Assembly (NCBI GenBank): GCA_013350335.1
Contig: CM023541.1
Span: 34,588,739-34,652,738, forward strand
Origin: Chimonanthus salicifolius
Taxonomy: Eukaryota > Streptophyta > Magnoliopsida > Laurales > Calycanthaceae
Length of the DNA: 64,000 nt
Direction of reading: 5' to 3'
In this document: positions 23,276-37,311 of the stretch, one piece after another
Position numbering within the stretch: the stretch's first letter is position 1
How the letters are laid out: every line of letters begins with the position of its first letter
The notes under the pieces: model-generated
Seen by the model: only the letters and a program-made list of their open reading frames with translations
The model's database searches: none
Told to the model about the DNA's origin: nothing
Translations under genes and position numbers: made by a program

Positions 23276-25595
23276 ACACCAACCATTATTTTTTATTTGG
23301 CCCTGAGTTTTATACGCAGAGCTATACAAATGGTTGAATGAAGAGTAAAATTAGAAAATGTTCAGATTGTTGGAATATATTAGACTTTAGTGTACTATTT
23401 TGCACATTTGGGCACAAGGGTCTCTACCTTTTTATAAGCTTTATCTTATTTAATGGTAGATTTTAGTTGTTAATACTTAATATTGTTACTGTTCCTCATT
23501 ATCACAAATAACGTTTTAGAAATATTAACGGCTATAGGTAATAATGGGATATTTCAAAATTCTCAGATTTTTATTGAAAATTAAAGGAAAATCTCAGAGA
23601 AAATATAAATATTTTTTTAAAATAAAATATAACAAATTAAATAATTAATAAAAAAAATCTTAATATCATTCAAGGAAATTAAAAATACTTCCTTTAAAAA
23701 AGGTGACATTATAAAAAATTTACCGGGATATTGTCGCAATGTTATCATTTATCACGTTTTTAACGCCATTTTATCGGATATTCACCGTTAAAAATAACAG
23801 AGGTGATAAATACATGTTATTAACGTGATAATGATATTTTACCGATAAAAATGTAGTAAAATTGAAATTATTGTCGATATTTGTAACATTGTTGTTTCTT
23901 TAATACTTAAATTGCTTCATTATGTGATTGTTTTAAATGTTCAATATTTAGAACTACATCAATTACTTTGAGAAGGAAAAGAAAATATTTATAATATGTA
24001 TTTATATAATACAAGAAAAGAAAAGATAAGTGCTCAGATAGTTGAATAATTTATAAATTAGCATTAAAGGTTATTATCTTTTAAAAAACTTTGTAAAAGG
24101 AGAATTTATTTTTTAAAATATGCATTTGATGCAAATCTTAACTTTTGAAGTGGATCTCAAACCACTGCAAGCCTATTTCTGTATTCCTTCAACTACGGTT
24201 TTCCATCCTCTTGGTTTAGATTTAATTACTATGTTTAATGCACGTTTTCTTAGTTTTTTTTAATGTTTTATTAATCAAATTTTCCTAATTGCAACTTGAT
24301 TATACTTTTAATTGCATTGCTATGATGTAAACCACAAAATAGGCTTGTGATATCCTGCTGGATGGTGCTGGACCTTGATCAGTCACGCAATGTACATCAC
24401 ATCAATAGAACCTTTTTAGTTTTTAGATAAACAGTGACTTCAAATCTAAAATATATTATTCTTAATCTTATGTTTCTTCCCAAATGTCCATTCCGCCATT
24501 TGATTTGGACTCATTTTGGACTAATTTTATATGTCCATTTAAAAGATCTAAACGTTTTAAAGTGATTAAAAAAATTCAATTTACTAGACAATTAAAATCA
24601 TATTTTTGAACTCTTCAAACTTAGAATAAAGATTAAAATAGTAATTTAAGAAAAAAATTATCTAGCACCCAGGCTTAAAGGCTTGGGTTGTTTGATCATA
24701 GATGTCAAAGGATAGGATTCATCCTATATTTAAAACATTTAGATGGCATGAATTCTACCAAAAAGTTGAAAATGTGGTTCACTAATTATTCTAGCTCAAA
24801 TTTTTTCTATTATTGTATAAATGTCTATCTATGGTCTTCAATCTAACAGTCAAGATTCATCAAATGGGCATTGAAAAGTTAAATCTAAGTTTGAAAGGTA
24901 TAATAACAATTTTAATAGTCTAAGTTTAGCTTTAAATCATTTAATATTCTGTTTTGGTCTCTTTTAGTTTTATATATCCATTTGCAACAAAAAAATTTAG
25001 ACCCTTCACAGACTTAATTTTTCCTGTTAGATTTTAGCTCCTCTTTCTTAGTATTTAACCATTTATATAAATTGTCATAATTTACAGCATGTGAGACTTT
25101 CTTTAAACTATATTTTCATCTACATTTTGCTCTGGATGTACATCATCTATAATTGGATTTGAAGAGTTTTGGAACTTGACCATTTTTCATTCTATTCTAT
25201 TGATGTGAGCATAAATAAAGTGTACAGGCCTCACAAAGGAGGAAAGAATCAATCAAAAATAATTTACAATCCCCTAATTGGGGTAGAGAATAATTAGAAG
25301 AAGGCACATATCGGAAAGTCAATTGGATGAAGACTTTCAGGTAATAGGATTATTGGTAACTTCTGGATTATATTGTGGTTGATATATACTAGGAAGTGAT
25401 TGTGCCATTACTTTAAAATTAACGGCATCATGTGGCATGATAACAAGATTTAAACAGTAAAACCTATAACCTTTGGATCTCTCAAGATATCCCTATAACC
25501 TGTGGATCTCTCAAGATATCCAATGACATATCCATTACCTATTCTAGGATCTAGTTTCTTTTCATGTAGATTATAAAGTCTTGCCTCCACCTGGC
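23276..25595. other. Unit A-specific AT-rich stretch with old R3 and copia remnants
   Basis: This 2.3 kb is absent after NPD2 and NPD3, where the 3' flank joins R3-type DNA directly. It holds TATCGG/GATA-rich palindromic DNA (about 23700-23890), a diverged partial R3 copy (24075-24430), and a decayed copy of the copia-derived block R0 (about 24480-25400). The R0 copy lacks the CGGGT-rich insertion seen in the other R0 copies. No intact gene. Confidence 0.55.
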
Positions 25596-28139
25596 ATCCA
25601 AGAGAGGGCCCACTTTGAACTTAACGTCATCACAGTTGTGTGGGCCATTTGAATTGACTTCCACTCCCACATCTCATCCCGTGTGGACCCCAAAAAGGTG
25701 CAAGCCTCGACGTCTGCACAGAGGAAGCCCAAATGGAAAGGTGGTGTAAAATCCAAGCAAATAAAGAAAAAGAAAACACAGAAAGAAGCCAACGTTGCGA
25801 CAGGGAAGAGAGGATTGAGTGATAGCTGATGGAGGATTCTTGCAATTTTCACACCCGAGAAACCCGGATTGCTGAGTAGGACTAATTCACTTAGTGGGTT
25901 ATCATGTTGACTTTTTTAAGGTTAGTCATTTAGACATCCCACTTTTCTTTCGACAGACACTCTATTTCAAAATTTCATATGAAATTACCATTTTGACCCT
26001 CATGTTTGTGCGGAGGAATCATATTTTTAAAAAGATTGAGGAACAAAATGGTAATTTTCATACAAAATTTTGAAATGGGGTGTCTCTTAAAAGAAAAGTG
26101 AGGTGTCTAAATGATCGTTCTTTTTTAATTGTGGAAAGAAGTCTAAAATGGCACTCTGGCATTTCGACCAAGAATGGGCGTGTGAGCTTGTTTTCTTTTA
26201 TTTTGGTATTTGGTATTTTTATTTTATTTGAAAATAAGGCTTATGAGTTGATGCTTTTGATATTAATTTGTGTTATTTGTGTTGAGTTGATTTTAATTAA
26301 ATTATTTAAAATTATGATTTCAATTATTGTATTTTTAAATGTTTAATTAAAATTGGATTCCACAATCCAAATTAAATCTGAAGAGGTACTCGAGTTCATA
26401 CCATAGTACCTCGGATTTCTTCATTGAAATCATTGATTCGAACTGAAACTCTTGAAATCCTTGATTTGAACTGAAACTCTTAATTTAAAACATTATCATC
26501 AAGCTCATGCATGTTTTAGCCTATAGTTTTTAATTATTTTTTTTCAAAACTCTTGCTTTGTCTTTGTGAAGGGTATCATAGAATTAATCACACTTCTCAT
26601 TAAAAAAAGAAAAAGAAAATGCACCTTGTTTTGTATGTGGAGAGGTTATTATTTTGTATTGGGATGGTACCCATCCACGGTAAAGGAAACAAAAGAGAAT
26701 GCTGTATGCAAGAGACATGTAGCTTAGATGGAGAATTCCGAATTTTTTTCTAGAAATCAGAAATGTGTTTACCTGTTTATAAACGATTATCCCATTCGAT
26801 TTTTTCATCTAATCTAAGCTTATAAAATAAATAAACATGTTCTTGAAGCATTAAAACATGTTCATCTATAGTTAAATAAATGAGTGGCTATGCGATCAAT
26901 TAAGCATAATTTTTTTTAGAATGAATCTCATCAAGGTATTAAAACACGTTCATCTATAGTTAAATAAATGAGTGGCTATGTGATCAATTAAGCATAACTT
27001 TTTTTAGAATGCATCTTATCAAGGTAAAGATAGCGATCGATAATATTGGTCATGTATTATGCAACCTCCAAATTAGGGGCGAAAATCTCGTTATCAACTG
27101 ATAACTTTTTCTCTTCTATTTTTTTTTTTTTAAAACAAATCATTTTCATCAGCCGATATATTTCGGATATCAGCCGATACAATACATATCGACCCAGATT
27201 ATTACCCTTGCTCCAGATCAAAATGCCTAACAGAATGGGGAAGAACTTTTTTTAATCTAATCCCTAACAAAGTAGAAAAAGATATTTTCTTTCTTTCAAT
27301 GCAAGTTCAAGTATTTCTTTTTGACAAAGCAATTTACAAGCATGTGAACATGCCACATATTTAGAAAATGCCATGTGTAATACATCTAATTGCATGTGTG
27401 AAGAGTTTTAAAAGCAATGGAATTGGATAAGCATTTATTATGCCAGGTGTATTATGAATGATTCAATGCAAAGTTTTGGTCAGCAAATGTAGTGCATATC
27501 TTTTTAAAAAACTTTGTAAAAATAGAATTTATTTTAAAAAAAAATACATTAATCTTTACTTTTGAAGTGGATCTCAAACCACTGCAAGCCTATTTCTGTA
27601 TTCCTTCAACTACGGTTTTCCATCCTCTTGGTTTAGATTTAATTACTATGTTTAATGCACGTTTTCCTAGTTTCTTTTTAATGTTTAATTAATCAAATTT
27701 TCCTAATTGTAACTTGATTATACTTTTAATTGCATTGTTATTATGTAAACCACAAAGTGGGATTGTGATATCCTGCTGGATAGTGCTGGACTTGATCAGT
27801 CACGCAATGTACATCACATCAATAGAATCTTTTTAGATAAATAGAATCACTATTTATATTTATTTATATAAATGAAAGTCATGTATCAGGTCAGACGCAA
27901 TCCAATGGTGGAGCTACCACATTGTGTCTGCACTTCTCTTAGATCTTGTTTTTTTAATTTTTTATTTATTTTTTGATATTAGTGAGATGTCTCTCTTACC
28001 CTCTTGTCTTCATTCTCTCTCTTTTTTTATGACCGAAGTGTCCAGGTCTCTTAGAACACTTGATTAATCTTTCGGGCATGTACAAGTCTCTTTACCCACA
28101 CACATTGGGTAACTCTATAGCAAAAGTATAAATATCGGC

Positions 28140-28196
<57 letters not shown>

Positions 28197-28199
28197 TTT
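25596..28199. repeat. Start of unit B: duplicated 9.5 kb-type segment and R3
   Basis: 25600-25905 repeats 9488-9785, and 26120-28140 repeats 9800-11415 with added sequence. About 26848-27015 contains a direct tandem duplication of roughly 84 bp ('gttcatctatagttaaataa' to 'catcaaggta'), also present in the next two units but single in unit A. A SINE-B 3' piece is at about 28027-28120. Short open frames are not conserved as proteins. Confidence 0.6.
28142..28193. repeat. (AT)n microsatellite, copy 2
   Basis: About 26 AT repeats after 'aaatatcggccg', the longest of the four paralogous runs. Confidence 0.95.
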
Positions 28200-29604
28200 A
28201 GACTAATTTGATTAGTCCATTTAAAAGATCTAAACATTTTAATGTGAATGAAAAAAAAATTGATTAGACAGTTAAAATCATATTTTTAAACTTTTCAAAT
28301 TTAGAATAAAGATTAAAATAGTAATTTAAGAAAAAAATTACATGGGTTCTTAGGGGCACCCAGGCTTAAAGGCTTGGTTTCTTTGATCATTGATGTCAAA
28401 GGATAGGATTCATCATATAATGAGAACATTTAGATGGTTGGATAGATTCACATGAGTTCTACCAAAAAGTTAAAAATGGGGTTCACTAATTCATTCTAGC
28501 TCATTTTTTTTTTTTTACTATTATTGTATAAATGTTTTATCTATGATCTTCATCAAATGGACATTGAAAAGTTTAAATCTAAGTTTGAAAAGTAAAATAA
28601 CAATTTTAACCGTCTAAGTTTAACTTTAAATCATTCAATATTCTCTGTTTTGAGTCTCTTTTAGTTTTATATATACATTTGCAATCAACAGTTGTAGATC
28701 CTTCACAAACTTGATTTTTCCTTGTAGATTCTTGGCATTTAACCATTTATATGAATTGTCATAATTTGCAACATGTGAAAACGTAACAGAATCATCTTTG
28801 CCACCTATGTCAAAGTCATATTCTTGTAGATACACAATATAGTCATCCAACATAGCAAGTCTCTTAATTTGTCGAGACTTTCTTAAAATTAGGGATGAAA
28901 CTCGAGTCGGGTTATGCGAGTCGGGTCAGGGGGTTCGGGTCGAGTTGAAAAGACCAAAATCCACATGGAATTCAGGTCGGGTCGAGTTGATGAATTTTCA
29001 AGTTAACCCGACCGACTGACCCGACTCGGCTAAAATTAGGCTAAAATAGGTTCAGAATGGAGGTCGAGTCAGAATTCAGGCTGAAAACTATATTTTCATC
29101 TACATTTTGCTTTGGATGTGCATCATCTATAATTGTATTATTGGCAACTTGTGGATTATATTGTGGTTGATATATACTAGGAAGTGGTTTTAGAGTCTAA
29201 ATCTTCTTGATTTAACAGCTTCACCACAGATATAATCAGGTAATGCGAAGTTAATAAGTATATTTCTGACCATTTCCTTTAATTTTTTTCTTTTTGTGCT
29301 TTTTACCGACACAATTTTGCTGAGGTCTACTTGGCATGTTGTATTGAACGACTATACCATTCTATTGTATGAATATTGTAAACAGACTCGTATTATGTAC
29401 CATTATATTATATTTACTATAATATTCACCATATCTATCGAACCTGCTTTAAATACTTTAAAAGCATCCAAAGCATTAGATTTCCCATGTCACAAATAAA
29501 TATAACCAAAACTTGAGAAATTATCAACAAAGGTGATGAAATATTTATGGCCAATGAATGCAAGTATATGATATTTATAGTTTCACCAAATATATATCAT
29601 TTTC
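28200..29604 (-). pseudogene. Decayed Ty1-copia pol fragment (block R0)
   Basis: On the minus strand, 28853-28635 is an open frame containing DDYIVYLQEYDFDIG and a following KWLNAKN stretch, the kind of linker seen between integrase and reverse transcriptase in plant copia polyproteins. Further upstream on the same strand, 29546-29490 reads KYFITFVDNFSSFGYIYL followed by a stop, matching the integrase core region of such elements. Frames are broken by stops and large deletions, and no complete domain remains. A 196-bp CGGGT-rich insertion splits it. The same broken fragment, including the same stop, is at 53700-54896, so decay predates the unit duplication. Confidence 0.72.
28888..29083. mobile_element. 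CGGGT-rich insertion inside copia remnant
   Basis: About 196 bases containing repeated CGGGTCGGGT-type words and their complements ('gacccgactcgg') lie between 'gagactttcttaaa' and 'aaactatattttcatc'. In the related copy at about 25092-25110 those flanks are joined directly, an empty site. A filled copy is at about 54472-54657. It may be a MITE. The A-rich flanks make the duplication length unclear. Confidence 0.6.
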
Positions 29605-30439
29605 TTTGTTAATTGAGTAGCTTTTATGTAAAAATTATCCGTTGTAAACTAGCTCAAAACGATTTATAATATATATTTAATAATATTTTCTGAATTAAAT
29701 TATTAGTTGAATTAAAATGTAAAATTTTGATCGAATGTTTATATTAACTTTTAATGAACTAATTTATATTAATATTTTTTTATCCATATTAGTTGCCCCA
29801 AGCAACATTGTAATAAACGTCTCTCCCTCGTGTATCTCATGTGAATCCCACGTGATTATGACCTCTTAGGCAAGTGCTTTACGTTGTTGAGTCTTTTCTA
29901 AGTTAATTAATTTTGGGAGTGAGGAACACCGATGTTTTAAAGTCACTGTTAAGGCTAAATTATCCAACATCAACTAATAAATCAAATGGACCAACAATAT
30001 TAGAAACATTGTTTAAAACAAAACCTCTGATGGAAAATGATCCTATATGAACGACGGTGGTTGTGAATTGTGAAATATTACAATGAAAACTAAATTAAAT
30101 TGAATTACATGTATATTATATAGAATGAGATAAAATTTAACATATTTTCATATTAGTGTCTACGATAATTTGGTTATGATTTCAGCTCATGCGGTGCGTG
30201 CTGGCCCAGTTGTAATGGAAAATCTAGATATAGTACAATGCAGGCGGGACAATACGTGCGTAGCCATCCGTACAGTGTGACGGCATGTGATCCTGGGCAT
30301 GATGTCCTGGGCTGGGTGCTGTTTTCTTGAGTTTTAGGCCGGTACGCGCAGTGCACATTGCTGACCCAATTGCATATGTTTCTTGTTTTTTGTCTTTCTT
30401 CTCAATTGTTTTGGTCCCACAAACTTCAAAAACTAATTT
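29605..30439. repeat. Block R1, copy 2
   Basis: Nearly identical to 13826-14690, with about 20 bases missing near 30070 (a 'gtagagaaggtgcaagtt' stretch present in the others). No conserved reading frame. Confidence 0.6.
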
Positions 30440-31187
30440 TTAAATATGGTCACTCTACACAAACCCTATCATACCCTAGAAAGTCGTCGACCTTTGCTTC
30501 TGAAGCTCCACCTAAAAAAGCACGATTTTCACTTCTTTTTCGACGATCCGAAACGTTGAAGCTCAAGATCATTGCTATATCTACCAGTAGTGAAAGTTTA
30601 TTTCCCAGATTATTTAGTTGAATTACTATATCTGCACATGCATACTACTGGTCTTATTTTAAATGCAGAGATGCAATATCTATTGTAAAGCTCTATATTC
30701 AATTTTAAATTCTAATTGAATTAAAAGTTCGATCTTCAAAGTGTCAAAAGAAAAATACATTTATACCTTATATTTTAAAATAATAATAATATTATTAAAA
30801 CTTTGAAGGTGTAGCTTTGGTCACCACCAACTTTCAAAATAAATTGTCACATGGATCTAAATAAATACTCGAGAGTTGGGCCATCAATTCGCCCAATAAC
30901 CATCATTTCTTTTGTCATTTTTACACCGCATGGGAGCATATATCATGACCTGTCCCCTTCAACCCATGCAAAAATTATAAAATATAAATGTACCATTCAT
31001 AAGCAAGATTACAATTCCAAGGACTCCAACACATGATATCACGTGATTAATTTTTTTTAAGAAAAAATAACATAATGTCATTAAGACTCTTTCAAATGTC
31101 AAATAATTTAAGATGATTTTTTTCCTTTTCAATGTAAGGTTAAAATCTTGAAAGAAATTTAGAGAAGTCAGTATAAATGTAGCGACC
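30440..31187. repeat. Block R2, copy 2
   Basis: Matches 14691-15456 except for a deletion of about 40 bases after 'gaagctccacc' near 30510. No gene seen. Confidence 0.6.
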
Positions 31188-31464
31188 CGTCTCGCTAGCA
31201 TAATATTGTCCGCTTTGGGCCCACGTACACGGACCCTCATGGCTTTGCATTCTCCCAAAAGGCCTTATGCTAGAACGAGGAGGTATTCCAACTTACATCC
31301 CACATAATAACTCTCCTCAAACACGCCCATACGTACAGGTAGAGAGTTGAACTGTGCTCTGATACCATTTGTAACGACCCGTCCCGCTAGCTCAATATTG
31401 TCCGCTTTGGGCCCACACACACAAGCCCGCACAGCTTACTTTGGTGAGCCAACCCACTGTTGCT
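31188..31464 (-). mobile_element. TRIM remnant upstream of NPD2
   Basis: LTR starts at 31188 (TGTAGCGACCC) and 31370 (TGTAACGACCC). The perfect complement of TGGTATCAGAGC, the initiator-Met tRNA primer-binding site, is at 31356-31367. The 5' LTR is cut at the same point as in unit A ('ctgttgct' then 'atattaggtg'). Confidence 0.82.
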
Positions 31465-32378
31465 ATATTAGGTGTTCTGTGTATACCGCAAACTAATATA
31501 TTAAAGTGGGAATCTACAAAACACTTGGCATGGATTGTGCCCTAGCCTACATTTCACTTTTTAGATTTAGATTTGACTGCACAATTTTATTTAACTCATT
31601 TTCACCGTCATATGATGTTTAATGATATAAATATTTATTCAATAGTTCCAATTCACTACTTAAAAATAAAAAATTTAGACGACCTCTTAGTGTTCAACTT
31701 TAGATAAATGAAATTCTTATTGATATTCCACTTTCAACCTGTTAAATAAAGTTAATTAAAAATGAGTTAGGCTGGCGAGACAATCTAAGTAATAAATTCT
31801 AAAGAGACGTATCATTAAATAGATTGTGGGTCCTATATATTAAAGTTTATTTGATAAATGTTAATATAGATATGAAGTATATAAAGTTTCACTATTAAAT
31901 GATGATCCAAGCCATATAATTTTGACTTTTAAATTTTGATAAATATAGATAATTGATTTTTAAAAATCTAAAATCAAGCAAGAGCATGCCATATACATTA
32001 TATTATATTATATTATCCAACGTGGGTATGTAATATGATTTAATGAAGTTAATATTCGAGTCAAGTTTGAAATTCTCTGATCAAATCAATGGACTTTTAA
32101 TGAAGCCATGCATGTAGAATCAAATCAATCAATAGAAGTGGAACTTATTATGATGATTTAAAAGTCAATGGTTTTTATAGATATTAAATAATTAACATGC
32201 CATATGTATTATATTATATTATATTATCCAACGAGGAACATGTGCATCCACCAATGAATGTGGCGCACGTCTGTCTCTCTCTCTATCCAGTATCACGTAT
32301 ATAATACTAACACCAAAGAGGGAACGTCGAGCTGGTGTGGTGGGTTAGAAACAAGAAGCAGAAGCTAAAGCAAGAACA
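31465..32378 (+). promoter_or_regulatory. NPD2 promoter segment and leader
   Basis: Nearly identical to the NPD1 promoter: TATATAA at 32298-32304, 81 bases before the ATG, the CT repeat at about 32272-32285, and the two 'attatattatattatcca' direct repeats about 210 bases apart. Confidence 0.6.
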
Positions 32379-35300
32379 ATGAAGGTTGGAGGGATACTGG
32401 GATTCGACCATGGTATCGTGTTGGCACCCATGGGAGCCGACGTCTCAGGCCCAGAGCTGGTGGCTGCTGTGGCCAACGCCGGTGGAATAGGACTCCTCGC
32501 CAGCCCTGTCGTATGGATTACTCTTACTCTTTCTCTTCTCTTCACTTCTTTTTCTGGAATTTGAATTTGCAATTTGACTTCAAATGGGTTGATGCCCAAT
32601 TTGATTTGTTGCAGAACAACTACGATGCAACTGTCAGGGCAATAAAGGAGACGAAGAAACTGACGAATAAACCATTTGGAGCAGGAATTCTTTTGGAATT
32701 CGACAATACACAGACCATAAAAGCTATTTTTGATGAGAAGCTGGCCTGCATGCAAGTATTTTGGGGTGACTTCCCCAAGGAGATGGTCGATGAAGCTCAC
32801 AAACATGGCATCAAAGTCATCCATCAGGCATCCTCTCTCTCCCTGTTCAAGGAATTTCAATCCTTCTCCAAGTGGACTAACTGTTAAAAAATATAAATAT
32901 TTATTTAATTAGTTCGATTTAATGCTCAATTTTTTTAAAAAAATATTATATATGTGAAGGTCATTATATGTGATTCACTCTTTTGTGATGTTATTTGATT
33001 TAAAATGCCACTGGATCCAAACTTAGAAGGCCATTTAGTTGAACTCTGGGGTAAAAAATTCGGCCTGCCGATACGTGTTGGCTGTATGGTCTGATACTTT
33101 TTTCTCCTCTCCTATTTTTTTTATTTTTTTAGCAAAAAATTATAGAAAATTCTGGGCTTCATTGATATGTATTTTTATCATTAAGTAGCAAAAATTATAT
33201 ATTTAAATGTTGTTTTTAAGTTACGACATTGAGAATTTGAAATGTTTTTAAAAATTAATAGAAAAATACCAAAAAAAGTTCAATTATATGAGAAAACATT
33301 TCTATTAATTTTATGTAAATTTATTAACCTAAAAAAAAAAAATAATTTTTTCCCATACAAAAGAAAATGTAATTTGAACAAAATTAAACAATATTTTACC
33401 TTCTACTTAATATTCAGTTAAAAAAATTAGAAATGCTTTAATTATAATTTTTAGGCAATACACTAAATTCTAAAACAACACTCAAATCATTCCAAACATA
33501 ATAAGGACACTTTAATAAAATAAAATCATATTTTCATTCAGAATAGATTCATATTGAAATTTAAATAGTTTTTGATGGTTGTAGGCCTCAAAATAGTAGG
33601 AAAAAATTTTAAAAAAAGGAATGAATGCTCACTGCGCATACATAGAAATCCATGCAAACACGACTGCCTAGGACGTCACACCCGTGATCCAAGACGGGCC
33701 CCGATGCGTAGCAGGAAATACGTATTGACTCTCTCCTAGTGGATATGTAACGGTCGATATGCAACATATCGGCCTTTTTTTACCTTTAATTGAACTCCCC
33801 TCTGTTGATTCTAGTATTCTATCATTTAAGGCTTGTGTGCATTTTGAGATGAATTGGGTTTGTTATGGTTTTTTACTTAGTGACTAGTGGAAGTGTTTTT
33901 CTAATGGCTGTTAAAAAATATGTTCTTCTTTAATTTTTAGAATAGTCCTGGGCCATTTTAAAATTTTTCATGTTAGTTACTGAATGAGTCTCTCACAAAA
34001 TTAGCCTATGCGGCCACCGCCACTGGCCAACAATTCCATTGAATGAGGACCTCCCAAGTCATGCCATTCTTTTTTGATGGATTATTATTTGTACTTCATA
34101 AAATTTTCCTAAATAATTTTATTTGATCTTGTCCATCAAAATCATAAAGAAATACTAATGGCGGAAGTGGTCAGGATATGCTATCTATGATGGGACCCAC
34201 GTTTTGGATGTTTGAGATTGTGAATGATTGCACTATAACCGTTTGTGTTATTGGCCTATTAAGTTTCAAAGAGAAGGAACTTTATTTGTTTAGGCTCTTT
34301 TCCCAAAATTTATTTTGATAGGTTATGTGTCCCTGTCAGGTGATTTCATTAGGATCCTCTATAAACATTTTGAGTCTTCTAACATTAAGCTTGAATTGGA
34401 GGAGTCCAATTATTGATAATCGTCTTCATCATCAATGTCATTTTCTTTTCTACTTTTAATTTTCAGGTGGGAACTGTTAAAGCAGCTGAAAAGGCAGTTG
34501 CAGCAGGGGTTGATTGCATCATTGCTCAAGGAGTAGAGGCTGGAGGTCACATTGCCGGAACTGTCAGTTGCTTTTCTCTCTTGTGGTTTTTGAGTTCTAA
34601 TGGATTGAAAGAGTTAGTATGGAGGGTAGAACCTATAAAGAACACTAGATGAATTTCTTTGGAAATACGCCTCACTACCATGGAGTGGATGCGGGTAAAC
34701 TGAAAATGATATTAATTTTCACTCCCTCAAAATTTTAAGGTTTGTGATGGGACATTCGTGAGTTCACCACTAGGTGTTGCCACAGGCTTGAAAATCTAAA
34801 AATAGAAATCCAACTCAAAAGCAATTAAATGGAATAAATTGGTTAGTTTTTACGCCTCTTACAAAATAAAAGTTGTTGCTTTTCTACAAATAAAATGCAA
34901 TGTTGCTCAATTGGTTCAAATGAGCAGGGGCTATTTCATAGAGTTTTCTGCTCCTACGTTGATGAAATCGTCAGACTAGCATTATCAAGCTGATTGGAGT
35001 ACATCTATTTTGAAGGTTTGGATTTATAGGTGGTGTAGAAAGAGACGCTAGGTTTGGTTCTTGGCGGGTTTGGACCAAGAGTTACTACCGTCGGACAAGC
35101 ATTATCAAGCTAGCAATTTGGCTATGATACTTTTGGATTCAGATCAGTATGGCCATAAGAGTTACTACCTCACCTGACTTGATTGTTAAATAAGTCAGTT
35201 TGGATCCAACTCGATCATTGATTAGGCTGGAATACCGAACCAAACTCGAAACTACGAGGTGTTTTTAGAATTTGCTAGTCCTGCCACAAATAAATTTAGT

Positions 35301-37311
35301 CATAATTATCTTCTACACAAAATGTGGATGGAAGCTAGATAAAGAAAGACATAGTTGATGGTGGAGTGATTGAGTGTATGATTTATTGTTTTCATGAGAG
35401 GGTTAAATAGAGAATCAAAACTCGAAAAATCGGCTTTAGATGAATTTTATCTTTGATGATGATTTTGATGGTCTTCTACTTCTTTTTAAATTTTGATATG
35501 ATCTTTGTTTAGAATGTTGATCTAGCTCATTTCTCTGCAACTCGTAGCCATCTGATCTTTTGACTTTCTTCTCTACCATATATATATTAATTTTTTATTT
35601 ACCCTTCAGTAGGTCCTTCATTAGAGGGATGTGGTCTTATAACGACCCATCCCGCTAGAATGATATTGTCCGCTCTGGACTTCACACACGGCCCGCACGG
35701 CTTTTAATGCTCCAAAAAATCCCCATGCTAGAAGGAGGAAGGTTACCACTTATATACCAGGGAATTTTCAATGCAACTGGCAATGTGGGACTTTCCTCTG
35801 AAGTGGGGTATTACAGGTCTTTCAATCTATGATAACTTTTGGTTCTCTCCCACCCACTATGATGGTTACCAATTCAATGGGCTTAATCATCATGCGTTGG
35901 ATAGTAAATTATCGAAACCAGTATTGACGCCGTGTCCTTACTATTTTAAGTCGGTTTCAGATTTTTACTTTTTCAATTAAACTTTTTAGAAGTAATCTTC
36001 ACTGCCATTCATCTATAAATGTCCTTGCAGTTGGCTTTACTAATTAATCATCGGTTCTCAATCTTCTATAGGTTTCTTTAATGGCATTGCTTCCTAGAAT
36101 TGTGGACGTTGTTGGTGATAGAAATATTCCAGTAGTTGCTGCAGGAGCCATAGCTGATGCCCGTGGCTATGTCGCCGCCTTATCCTTGGGTGCCAAGGGT
36201 ATATGTTTGGGGACAAGGTTAGTCTATCACAACATAAATTATTGATACCATTGGGAGGAAATGAAAAGATGTCCCAGCCCAATTAGGAAGTGTTAGATGA
36301 TTGTTCGAAAACTCAAATATCAACATCTTGTATACTTTTCAAGGGACAAATCGAAGTTCGAAGGCTTCGTATCCTCCAACTATACATTGTTCAAAATTTC
36401 AAATGGACTAAATAAAACTTGGGCAAGTAATCTCAATTATATTCGTTTCATCAGAGTTTGAGTTAAAAGTCTTGGCCAAGTTGCCATATTCTTGCCCATT
36501 CCTGCTTGAAAGCATTAAAAAGATTGAAGCCCAATCAAGTTGCATCATCTGATCCTTGCCTTATTTTTCAAGCCTAGTTACATAATAGATTGGACCAGGG
36601 CCTAATCAATACAAAGCACAGTGATATAGTTCTAAGTTGGCCTAACTGATATAGAAGTATTAGGAACCAGAATAAGTATGGCAAATAATTGATTTAACTG
36701 ACAATTTTTAACCACCAAGTCTCCAACATAATTCTCATTATTTCCATTTAAACAGGTTTATAGCGACAAAGGAATCATATGCAAATGATTATTACAAACG
36801 CCAACTTCTTCATTACACAGAAGATGAAACTGATCGTAGTGATTTATATGGTCGGGCGACATGGAGGGCGTTTGTTCGTTGCTTGAACACACCCTTTCAC
36901 AAGAAATGGCGAGATGCAGATGATGTGAAAAATGATGAAACTCAACCCATCATTGGGCACTCGACCATATATTGGGAGGTAACTTCCTGATCATTGTTAA
37001 CTCATTAAAAAGCAAATGTATCTGAGCATGATAGGCCAAGAGAAGGCTCATGAAAAATATTGTAGAAAGAGATTTGTAATTTGTTTTTAACATGTTAGGA
37101 GGTAACTCTTCGTCGATTTGCGGGTCAAGTTGCAAACCGGACTACAACTGGTGAGCTTCAAGACATGTGTATGTTAGCAGGACAAGGAGTGGGATTAGTG
37201 AATGATATTGTTTCGGCAGCTGAAGTCATTTCGAGGATTGTGGAAGGAGCCAAAGCTATAATTCAAGGCTTGGGAGAGAAATACCTCCCAGACTCTACTG
37301 CAACTCCTTAA
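32379..37311 (+). CDS. Nitronate monooxygenase-like, NPD2
   Basis: Exons 32379-32510, 32615-32827, 34467-34562, 36072-36217, 36756-36978, 37099-37311, giving 340 aa, all in frame with the same phases as NPD1. The protein differs from NPD1 at very few positions seen by eye: Glu26 instead of Ala26 (Glu is also found in other plant members) and Ile317 instead of Phe317. EAGGH with His143 and the GICLGTRF flavin-phosphate motif are intact. Intron 2 again starts with GC (32828). Intron 3 carries the same solo TRIM LTR plus a 38-bp filler insertion at 35079-35116 not present in the paralogs. The promoter and 3' flank match the other copies, so there is no sign of decay; probably functional and redundant with NPD1 and NPD3. 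Confidence 0.93.
35638..35815. mobile_element. Solo TRIM LTR in NPD2 intron 3
   Basis: 178 bp, TATAACGACCC to GGGGTATTACA, with target duplication GGTCT at 35633-35637 and 35816-35820, orthologous to the NPD1 insertion. Confidence 0.9.
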
